From positions 186,001 through 250,000 of the forward strand of contig NZ_WJIE01000010.1 of the NCBI RefSeq assembly GCF_009649845.1: a stretch of 64,000 nucleotides of DNA, given 5' to 3'. A program made the translations under genes and the position numbers. Positions 27,024 to 34,646 of this stretch are shown in pieces. Origin of the DNA: Polyangium spumosum (GTDB taxonomy: Bacteria > Myxococcota_A > Polyangia > Polyangiales > Polyangiaceae). The notes under the pieces were generated by a model, which saw only the letters and a program-made list of their open reading frames with translations, did not search any database and had not been told where the DNA came from. How positions within the stretch are numbered: position 1 is the first letter of the stretch; each line of letters opens with the position of its first letter.

Positions 27024-29603
27024 TCAGGGGTCCTTGCACTGGTCCGGGCCCGGGTGGCAATAATTGCTCGCGCACTCGTTGTTGTTCGTGCACGCCTGGT
27101 CATTGTCGAGCTTGCACGCGCCGGACCCGTCGCAGCTCATGTTGCCGGTGCAGGTATTCGCGGGGAAGGTGTCCTCCACCTTCTGCGCGACTTCCACGCA
27201 AGCACCGACGCTGCCAGACTTGTTGCACTGGTAGCACGTGGCCGTGCAGGCGGTGTCGCAGCAGACGCCGTCGACGCAATTGCCGCTCTCACACTCGGAG
27301 CCCGCGGAGCACACAGCGCCGTCGTCCTTCTTGCATGCGCCATTGCCATCGCAGGACTGCGTGGGTCCGGTGCACATCATCGCACCGTTATCGTCGTCCT
27401 GGCCCGCGGGCACGTTGATGCACTTGCCTTCGTCTCCGGACACGTTGCAGGCCATGCAAGTGCCCGTGCAGGCATTCTCGCAGCAGACATTGTCGGCGCA
27501 GGTCCCGCTCAGGCAATCCGACTGCATCGCCGGGCAGGTCTCGCCGTTCTTGGTCTTGCAAACCCCACCAGCACACGCCTGCGTGCCCGAGCAAGCGCCA
27601 TCCTCCTGCCCCGTCGGGACGTTCACGCACATCCCGAGGCTCCCCGCGACGTTGCACGCCTGGCACGTGCCGTTGCAACCGTTGGCGCAGCAGACGCCGT
27701 CGACGCAGAACCCGCTCACGCATTCGTTGTTGTTGCCGCCGCACCCCTGGCCGGTGGCCCTCTTGCAGGTACCGCTGCCGTCGCACTGGTTCGCGCCCGA
27801 ACACGCGTTCGCCGGCACATTATCCGTCTGCCCAGCAGGCACATTCACGCATTTCCCGACGTTCTCCGCCACGTTGCACGCCTTGCACGTGCCCGTGCAC
27901 GAATTCTCGCAGCAAACGCCGTCGACGCAGCTCCCGGACAGGCACTCGTTGTTCGCCGAGCAACTGACGCCCTGCTCCTTCCTGCACTGACCATTCCCGT
28001 TGCAGGAGTTCGACGCGCCCGTGCACGTCGGCGCATCGTCCTGCCCCAACGGCACGCTCGTGCACGTCCCGAGGCTGCCGGACACGTTGCAAGCCTGGCA
28101 CGAGTTGCCGCACGTGCTGTTGCAACAGACCGCGTCGGCGCAGATGTTCGCCGCGCACTCGCCGTTCGCCGAGCAGTTCTTCCCGTTCGACTTCTTGCAC
28201 TGGCCATTGCCGTTGCAGATGTCGCCGCCGTTCACGTTGCAGGTGAAGCCGAAGCTCTCGTTCGGGTACGAGCTGTTGCCCTGCGCCGTGCACTGGTTCT
28301 TCGTGCACGGGTTGCCGTCGTCGCCGGCGTCCATCGTATCAGGCCGGATCACGAAATTGCCCGCGCCATCGCAGACCTGGACCTTACAATCGCCCGTCGT
28401 CTGCCCGCTCGGCGTCTGCGTGCCGTCGGCCTTGTAGTTGAACCCGCAGACCCCACCGTTGCAGGTGCGCGTCTTGCAGAAATCGTCGGTGCCAGGGCAC
28501 TGGCCCGCGCTGGTGCACCCGACGCATTGCCCCTCCCCGTTGCACACGTTCGAGCCGCCGCAATTCGTGTTCAGGGCGGCAGGATCGGAGTCGGCCTGGC
28601 CGTTCGTGCAGAAATCGATCGTGCAGGGGTTGTTGTCGTTCGGCTTGTCGTTGTCGTCGTTGACCAGCACGGTGCCGCCGTCGACCCCGTTGCAGACGGC
28701 CCGCTTGCAATCCCCCGGCAACTGCGAGGCCGGCCCCGCGGTCGTCTCGTTGCCGAGGTACGTCACGACGCACTGGTTGTTCACGCAGGCTCGCTTCGCG
28801 CAATCGGTCTCGACGATGCCGGTGCAATGCTCGGCCAACGTGCACTGGACGCACGCCCCATTGCCGTCGCAAACCTCGGGCATGCCCGGCGCGCAATACG
28901 TGCCGGAGGCCGTGTTCGGGTTCGACGGCACGCCGCTCGTGCAGACGTTGTCCGTACAGGGGTTCACGTCGACGGGCACGTCCGTGTCGTCCGTGACGTC
29001 CGTGTCCTTGCCGCTCACGCAGAGCTTCTGCTTGCAATCACCCGGGTTCTGCGTGACGCCCGGGGTGGGCAGGCTGTCGAGGTTCGTGAAGACGCACGTG
29101 CTCGTGCCGAAGTTGCAGAAGTCGTCCGTGCAGGGGTTGTCGTCGTCGCACGGGGTCTGCGCGTCGCACGTGATCTGACAGACGCCCGCCTCGCACCTGC
29201 CGCTCTGGTTGCCCCGCTGGCACGCGCTGCCGTCGGCCACGGGTATATTACTCGCCGCGCCGGACACGCAGGCGTCGACCGTGCAGGGCTCGTTGTCGTC
29301 GGGGATGTCGTCGGCGTCGTTGACGAGGACCTCCTCGCCGCCCGCGCAATCCAGCCGCTTGCAATCACCCGCGGTCTGGGCCGGGTTCGGCCCGTCCGCG
29401 ATCGGCGTGAAGACACAAATCTTCAGGTCGCCGCACGTATCGACGGTGCAAGCTCTCCCGTCATCGCAACTCGCCGCCGTCTCGCACGGCACCTCGGCCC
29501 CGGGCAAACCATCCACGCTGTAGGGATTGTCCCCCTCGAGGATCTGCACACAACTCGCCGCCGTGACCAGCATCCCGACCCAGAAGAGCTTCCACGTTCG
29601 CAT
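27024..29603 (-). CDS. Large Cys-rich surface lipoprotein with Dickkopf-like repeats
   Basis: 859 aa, starting MRTWKLFWVGMLVTAASC (lipidated Cys18) with GGAAGGGG before ATG 29603. The mature part is almost entirely Cys-rich repeats. The first half has units of C-D-x-CxxDxC type (DDNPCTDDFCNFG) and SPGDCK-like strands. The second half has about six ~55-residue units such as CVDGVCCENSCTGTCKACNV followed by GKCVNVPAGQ, resembling myxobacterial Dickkopf/disulfide repeats. It is likely a long disulfide-stapled rod on the outer membrane. It starts by a TGATG overlap with the TPR gene and shares its leader sequence with the lipoprotein at 30922-32646. Confidence 0.88.
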   Translation of the reverse strand: MRTWKLFWVGMLVTAASCVQILEGDNPYSVDGLPGAEVPCETAASCDDGRACTVDTCGDLKICVFTPIADGPNPAQTAGDCKRLDCAGGEEVLVNDADDIPDDNEPCTVDACVSGAASNIPVADGSACQRGNQSGRCEAGVCQITCDAQTPCDDDNPCTDDFCNFGTSTCVFTNLDSLPTPGVTQNPGDCKQKLCVSGKDTDVTDDTDVPVDVNPCTDNVCTSGVPSNPNTASGTYCAPGMPEVCDGNGACVQCTLAEHCTGIVETDCAKRACVNNQCVVTYLGNETTAGPASQLPGDCKRAVCNGVDGGTVLVNDDNDKPNDNNPCTIDFCTNGQADSDPAALNTNCGGSNVCNGEGQCVGCTSAGQCPGTDDFCKTRTCNGGVCGFNYKADGTQTPSGQTTGDCKVQVCDGAGNFVIRPDTMDAGDDGNPCTKNQCTAQGNSSYPNESFGFTCNVNGGDICNGNGQCKKSNGKNCSANGECAANICADAVCCNSTCGNSCQACNVSGSLGTCTSVPLGQDDAPTCTGASNSCNGNGQCRKEQGVSCSANNECLSGSCVDGVCCENSCTGTCKACNVAENVGKCVNVPAGQTDNVPANACSGANQCDGSGTCKRATGQGCGGNNNECVSGFCVDGVCCANGCNGTCQACNVAGSLGMCVNVPTGQEDGACSGTQACAGGVCKTKNGETCPAMQSDCLSGTCADNVCCENACTGTCMACNVSGDEGKCINVPAGQDDDNGAMMCTGPTQSCDGNGACKKDDGAVCSAGSECESGNCVDGVCCDTACTATCYQCNKSGSVGACVEVAQKVEDTFPANTCTGNMSCDGSGACKLDNDQACTNNNECASNYCHPGPDQCKDP

Positions 29604-30904
29604 CAGAACGCCCCTTCCACGCCCAGATACCCGGCCCCCGGCCCCGCCAGGCCCCGCACCCGCACCGTCGCGTCCTTCTGCGCGTTTGCCTTCGGCGCCA
29701 GCACGAAGAGCGTCACGCCCGTCGCCAGCACCACGCCCCCCACGATGAACGTCGCCGTGCTCGCATTGCCGAGCGCCCAGAATCGCTCCACCGTCTTCAT
29801 CCCCTCGACGCCACACGCATATCGCGCGTCACACGCCGCGTCGACCTCCCCCTTCGCCCCCATCGCGAGCCCGCCGAGCACGCTGCCCGCGACGATCCCC
29901 GCGCCGCCCAGGCCCATCGCCGCGATTCCGCCGATCTTCCACGGATGCATCCCAGGCTCCCGCGGCTCGACCGGCTGCGCCGGCTTCGGCGCGAGCTCCT
30001 TCGGCAAGGGCTGCACCTCGTCCTTCGCCTCCTGCGTCGCGCCCGGCGTCAGCTCGAGGATCTTCCGATCCCCCTTCGCCAGCCGCACCTTTCGCTCGTG
30101 CAGCGCCCGCCCCGGGACCTCCACCATGAATGCGTATTCCCCCGGATCCATCGGCATCGATGTGCCCAGGTCCTTCGAATCGAACGGCGTGGTCCCCCGC
30201 GAGATCACGGTCCCCTCGGGCACCTCGCCCGCCCAGACGAGCTTGAGCCGCGGCACCTCTGCGTCGAGCTTCTTCCGTTGCACCTCGGCGATCCGCGCGC
30301 GCTCGGCGTGGCGCTCGCGCAGCGGGCTCCTCATCGCCGCATATTGCGCGAGGTACGCCGTGTAATGCCCGAGCGCCGTCGCGATCCGGCCTCGCGTCGA
30401 CTCACACTCGGCGAGCGAATACACGGTCCCCGGCGTCGGATCGATCCGCTGGCTCTCCTCGAGCGCGGCGCAGGCCTCGGCGAGCCGGCCCGCTTCCCGG
30501 TGCGCGACGGCCTGGTTGAAGAGGATCTCCGCCTGGATCTTCTTCACCTGCTCCTCGGCGCTCCGCGCGCGCGCCTCGTGTTTCTCGCGCAGCGGGCTCT
30601 TCATCGCCGCGTAGAGCGTGAGGTACTCCTTGTAATGCGCGAGCGCTTGATCGAGCTTCTGGATGTTCACCTCGCACTCGGCGAGGGCGTGCAAGGTCCC
30701 GGGGGTCGGATCCAGCACGTTGCTTTGTTCGAGCAGCGGACACGCCTCGGCATAACGGCCGGCTTGCACCTCGGCGACGGCCGCGTCGAAGAGCCGGCCC
30801 GCCGCGGCGACCTGCGCGGGCGTGGGCGCCGCCGAGGACGTGGCAGCGGGGAGGATGAGGGCTGCGGAGGAGAGCGCCACGAGGAGCCAGCGTGCGGAAA
30901 ACAT
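29603..30904 (-). CDS. Exported TPR-like protein with two C-terminal membrane segments
   Basis: 433 aa with a signal peptide (MFSARWLLVALSSAALILPA) and AAAGG before ATG 30904. Two ~85-residue helical repeats follow, each with the line EACPLLEQSNVLDPTPGTLH or EACAALEESQRIDPTPGTVY, a TPR-derived internal duplication. Then come a PEGA-like beta segment (PMDPGEYAFMVEVPGRALHE), a charged/Pro linker and two hydrophobic helices near the C-terminus. This architecture is frequent next to myxobacterial Ser/Thr kinases. The stop overlaps the next start as TGATG, so translation is coupled. The role is unknown, perhaps an envelope scaffold. Confidence 0.82.
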   Translation of the reverse strand: MFSARWLLVALSSAALILPAATSSAAPTPAQVAAAGRLFDAAVAEVQAGRYAEACPLLEQSNVLDPTPGTLHALAECEVNIQKLDQALAHYKEYLTLYAAMKSPLREKHEARARSAEEQVKKIQAEILFNQAVAHREAGRLAEACAALEESQRIDPTPGTVYSLAECESTRGRIATALGHYTAYLAQYAAMRSPLRERHAERARIAEVQRKKLDAEVPRLKLVWAGEVPEGTVISRGTTPFDSKDLGTSMPMDPGEYAFMVEVPGRALHERKVRLAKGDRKILELTPGATQEAKDEVQPLPKELAPKPAQPVEPREPGMHPWKIGGIAAMGLGGAGIVAGSVLGGLAMGAKGEVDAACDARYACGVEGMKTVERFWALGNASTATFIVGGVVLATGVTLFVLAPKANAQKDATVRVRGLAGPGAGYLGVEGAF

Positions 30905-30921
30905 GTCGTTTCTACCTTTGC

Positions 30922-32646
30922 TCACGGGGAGAGCCGGACGGCAAAGAGATCGGCGCCGCCGGTGCTCGTGACGATTGGGAGGGGAGCGCCGACGACGAGC
31001 TGGTCGTAGAACCCGCCTCCCACGACGGCATTTCCCTTCGCGTCGATCGCCATGTTCCAGCCGAACTGGTTGCCCTGTCCGCCAAGCTGCCTGGTCCAGA
31101 GATGGGTCCAGTTCTCTGGCGAGAACTTCGCGACGAAGACGTCCCATCCGCTGGCCGTGACCACGGCGCCGCCGAAATCGACCGTCCCGTCGAAATGACC
31201 AACCACCACCACGTTCCCGGCGTCGTCCGCGGCGATCGCGGTGCCGCGCGTCGTTCCGGTGATCCCGAAGCGCCTGCTGCGCAAGTGGCCGCCGTCCGCT
31301 GCGGCGAGCTCGGCGACGTACATGCTCGTCGTACCCATGGGGGCCATCATCGCGCCGCCGCCGAAATCGATCGCCTCCGAGAAGCGGCCCGTGACGAGGA
31401 CATTGCCATTCGGCGCGAAGGCGACGCTCCCATAACGCTGGTCGCCGTTCCCGCCGAAGAGCTTGCTCCACGCGTGAGTGCCGTCTGCGCCGTTGTACAC
31501 GCCGACCACGACATCCTCGCCCATTCCGTCGGGCATCTCGCCGCCTCCGAGGTTGGTGTCGTCGTCCGTCGCGCCGATGATCGCCACCCGGCTGCCATCG
31601 GGCGTGACCACGATGCGCCGCCCGCGCTGCTCGCCATTGTTGACGAAGATGTGGCTCCAGCGGTGGTTGCCCGTCGGGCCGTAGCTCGCCACGAACACGT
31701 CGTCGTAGAAGGGATCCACGGTCGCGCCGCCGAGGCTCACGGGATCGGCGTAGACCCCTCCCGTGATGTACACGTTCCCAGCGTCGTCTACCGCCACGTC
31801 TTGCCCTGATTGCGTACCGGTCGCGCCGTACCGCTCACTCCAGACGTGCGCACCTGCGGCGTCGAGCTTTACCAGGAAGATGTCGCCGGACTGATCGGGC
31901 GTCACGAGATCATTCCCGCCGAAATTGACCGTTCCGGTGAACTCGCCAAGGAGGACGACATCTCCCGTGTTGCTGACGGCGACGCCGCGGGCGATGGCGA
32001 CGGTGCTCGGAAAGTCCTTCTCCCATACGAGCGCGCCGTCGGCGCCGATCTTCGCGACGTACGCGGCGCCGCCGGTCAGCCCGAAGAAATCCCCTCCGAG
32101 CGCGGTCTTGACCACGCCCGCGACCACGTACCCGCCGTCGGGCGTGATCGCCACGTCGTAGATCGCCTCGTCCATCGAGCCCATGGTCTCGCCGGCCGGC
32201 GTGAACGCCTCGAGCGGCGCGCCCGTACACCCATCGATGCCGTCACAATCCTCGTCCCCGACGATCGCGCAATCCTCAACGGGCTCCGGCATGACCTCGT
32301 TCGCGCAGATGCCCCACGCCATGCCGTCGTCCCCGCAAGTCTCCACGCCGGCTTTGCAGTTGCCGACGCCCTCCGTGCCCGCGGGCCCCGCATAACACGG
32401 CCTCGTCTCGCCCGGGGTGCACGACACGCCGCCCCCACCCGCGCCGCCGCCCCCTCCGGTCGAGCTCGAAGACGAACCTCCCGCATACCCCCCGGCGCCG
32501 CCCGTGCCGCCCGATCCCACCGCGCTGGCCATCCCCCCGGCGCCCCCCGGCTCTTCTTCGTTATACGGATTGTCCCCGCCGAGCACCTGCACGCAACTCG
32601 CCGCGCTCGTCAACACCACGACAAGGAGTGACTTCCACGCTCGCAT
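30922..32646 (-). CDS. Lipoprotein with MopE-like motif and SBBP-type beta-propeller repeats
   Basis: 574 aa, lipoprotein signal MRAWKSLLVVVLTSAASC (Cys18). A Gly/Ser linker (~35-75) leads to a Cys-rich segment with GDEDCDGIDGC, the putative metal-binding motif of MopE-type proteins. The remaining ~400 residues are repeating ~50-residue units of the SBBP/beta-propeller type (GDVVLLGEFTGTVNFGG, GNVLVTGRFSEAIDFGG, GNVVVVGHFDGTVDFGG). It is a secreted ligand-binding or structural protein by inference. The gene follows the kinase stop by 9 bp and precedes the TPR gene by 17 bp. The leader is homologous to that of the 27024-29603 lipoprotein although the bodies are unrelated. Confidence 0.88.
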   Translation of the reverse strand: MRAWKSLLVVVLTSAASCVQVLGGDNPYNEEEPGGAGGMASAVGSGGTGGAGGYAGGSSSSSTGGGGGAGGGGVSCTPGETRPCYAGPAGTEGVGNCKAGVETCGDDGMAWGICANEVMPEPVEDCAIVGDEDCDGIDGCTGAPLEAFTPAGETMGSMDEAIYDVAITPDGGYVVAGVVKTALGGDFFGLTGGAAYVAKIGADGALVWEKDFPSTVAIARGVAVSNTGDVVLLGEFTGTVNFGGNDLVTPDQSGDIFLVKLDAAGAHVWSERYGATGTQSGQDVAVDDAGNVYITGGVYADPVSLGGATVDPFYDDVFVASYGPTGNHRWSHIFVNNGEQRGRRIVVTPDGSRVAIIGATDDDTNLGGGEMPDGMGEDVVVGVYNGADGTHAWSKLFGGNGDQRYGSVAFAPNGNVLVTGRFSEAIDFGGGAMMAPMGTTSMYVAELAAADGGHLRSRRFGITGTTRGTAIAADDAGNVVVVGHFDGTVDFGGAVVTASGWDVFVAKFSPENWTHLWTRQLGGQGNQFGWNMAIDAKGNAVVGGGFYDQLVVGAPLPIVTSTGGADLFAVRLSP

Positions 32647-32655
32647 CCGCGCACC

Positions 32656-34182
32656 TCAATCCCTGCTCCACGTCGTCTTCGGCCTCGGCGCCTTCACCGT
32701 GGGCTTCACGCTCGTCGACTTCGGAGCCTCTTTCACCGCCGCCGCCGTCGCCGTCGCCGTCGCGCTCACCACCGGCGCCGCGCTCGCCGACGCCGTCGGC
32801 GCCGCCTCCACCACCGCCGCCGCCGCCGCCTCCACCGTCGCCTCCGGCTCCACCACCGGCGCCGCGCTCGCAACCGGCTCCTCCGTCGGCGCCGCCGTCA
32901 CCGCCGCCGCCGGCGCCGCCGCCTCCTCGCCGCCCGAGAGCACCACGAAGAGCACCACCGCCACCAGCAAACACGCGAGCCCCGCGCCCGCCGCGATGAG
33001 CCCCACCGGCGACTTTCGCCCCGCCGGGACCGCGGTCATCCCGCTCCCGAGCGGCGTCAGCACCGGGCCCATCGGCGTCCCGGCCTGCCCCACCGGCGTC
33101 TGCATACCAAACTCCGCCCCGCTCCCCATCGGCGCGCGCCGCGGCGCCATCGGCACCGTCGCCTGCGTGTCGAGCGTCCCTATCACCACCTCCGCCGGCT
33201 GCGACGCGAACGTCGGCCGCGGAATCGATCCCGGCGGCAGGATCCCCGATCCGAGCATACCCGGCTGCGGCAATCCGAGCGCCTCGGCCAGCGCCTTCAC
33301 CGCGCTCGAGGCCGAAGGAAACCGCTCCCCAGGCGCCTTCGCCGTCGCGCGGGCGAACCACCCGTCGAACGTGGGCGGCAACGTCGCGCCGAGCCGCGCC
33401 GCCCGCGCCGTCGCCGGCTCCCGCGGCCCGAGCGCCGCATGCGCCGCGAACGCGAAGACGTTCGGGCCCCCGCGCGACTCCTCGAACCAGTAAGGTTTGC
33501 CCACGAGCAGCGTGAATGTGATCATCCCCAGCGCAAAGATGTCCGTCGCGGGGGAGACCGACGAATCCATCAAGAATTGCTCGGGCGCCATGTAGAGCGG
33601 CGTCCCGAGTGATTGCGTCGCGCCCGCCCCCGTCGCGCCTGCGGCCACGATCTTCGCGATGCCGAAATCGAGGACCTTGACGCGTGGGGGGCCGTCCTCG
33701 CGCTCGCAGAGGAAGAGGTTGTCGGGCTTGAGATCGCGGTGGACGATCTGCGCGCGGTGCGTCTTGTCGAGCGCGAGCGAGGTCTGGTGCAGGTGCGAGA
33801 GCACCTCCTCCGGCGGCAAGGGGCCCACGCGGCGCAGGCGCTTGCCGAGCTCCTCGCCGCGGAGCAGCTCCATGACCAGGAAGGGCATCCCGCTCGTGTC
33901 GTCGATGCCCGCGTCGAAGACGTCGACGATGTACTCGCTCTCGATCTCCGCGGCGACACGCGCCTCTTGCCGGAAGCGGCCGCGCAGGTCGTCGCTCTGC
34001 ACGAAGTTCGCGTGCATCACCTTGAGCGCGCGGCGGCGGTTCGTCTCGAGGTGGACGACCTCGTACACGGCCCCCATGCCCCCCGACGCGATACGACGCT
34101 CGACGCGATAACGCCCGGCGAAAATGGCCCCGACTGCCAGATCTGACGACACGATCCGCTCCCTCGACAAGGATCCCGCCAC
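32656..34182 (-). CDS. Transmembrane PknB-type Ser/Thr protein kinase
   Basis: 508 aa from GTG 34182. Kinase domain ~22-290: IASGGMGAVYEV (P-loop), RALKVM (Lys), IVHRDLKPDNLFL (catalytic loop), VLDFGIAK (DFG) and GTPLYMAPEQF. A Pro/Gly/Met-rich juxtamembrane linker (~300-395) precedes one transmembrane helix (GLIAAGAGLACLLVAVVLFV) and a ~100-residue Ala/Val/Pro/Thr-rich tail predicted outside the cytoplasm. It is the first gene of a four-gene operon whose other three members are envelope proteins, suggesting the kinase responds to or regulates that surface complex. The upstream region is tandem array 2, shared with the divergent NRPS-like gene. Confidence 0.93.
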   Translation of the reverse strand: MAGSLSRERIVSSDLAVGAIFAGRYRVERRIASGGMGAVYEVVHLETNRRRALKVMHANFVQSDDLRGRFRQEARVAAEIESEYIVDVFDAGIDDTSGMPFLVMELLRGEELGKRLRRVGPLPPEEVLSHLHQTSLALDKTHRAQIVHRDLKPDNLFLCEREDGPPRVKVLDFGIAKIVAAGATGAGATQSLGTPLYMAPEQFLMDSSVSPATDIFALGMITFTLLVGKPYWFEESRGGPNVFAFAAHAALGPREPATARAARLGATLPPTFDGWFARATAKAPGERFPSASSAVKALAEALGLPQPGMLGSGILPPGSIPRPTFASQPAEVVIGTLDTQATVPMAPRRAPMGSGAEFGMQTPVGQAGTPMGPVLTPLGSGMTAVPAGRKSPVGLIAAGAGLACLLVAVVLFVVLSGGEEAAAPAAAVTAAPTEEPVASAAPVVEPEATVEAAAAAVVEAAPTASASAAPVVSATATATAAAVKEAPKSTSVKPTVKAPRPKTTWSRD

Positions 34183-34250
34183 AGCTTGTTTGCCTGCAAA
34201 CGGTTCTCCGTCGCAGTAAACGACCAGTCGCGGGCGGAGTCAAGCATGCC

Positions 34251-34622
34251 GCGGACAGGGTCGATCGACGGTGCGGGCGGCTTCCTCGATGCCGCGGACA
34301 GGGTCGATCGATGGTGCGGGCAGGGTCGATCGATGGTGCGGGCAGGGTCGATCGATGGTGCGGGCAGGGTCGATCGATGGTGCGGGCGGCCTCCTCGATG
34401 CCGCGGGCAGGGTCGATCGATGGTGCGGGCGGCCTCCTCGATGCCGCGGGCAGGGTCGATCGATGGTGCGGGCGCCTTCCTCGATGCCGCGGGCAGGGTC
34501 GATCGATGGTGCGGGCGCCTTCCTCGATGCCGCGGGCAGGGTCGATCGATGGTGCGGGCGGCCTCCTCGATGCCGCGGGCAGGGTCGATCGATGGTGCGG
34601 GCGGCTTTCTCGATGCCGCGGA
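34251..34622. repeat. Tandem array 2: 43-bp repeat with 22-bp half-unit variants
   Basis: GGTCGATCGA recurs at 34259, 34302, 34324, 34346, 34368, 34411, 34454, 34497, 34540 and 34583, with steps of 43, 22, 22, 22, 43, 43, 43, 43 and 43. The 43-bp unit is a 22-bp half (CAGGGTCGATCGATGGTGCG plus GG) joined to a related 21-bp half (CGGCCTCCTCGATGCCGCGG plus G); in the 22-bp steps the second half is missing. It occupies most of the divergent promoter region between the kinase (34182) and the NRPS-like gene (34647). All frames stay open through it, an artefact of composition. Confidence 0.93.
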
Positions 34623-34646
34623 ATCAGGTAGATCCTGACGTCAACG

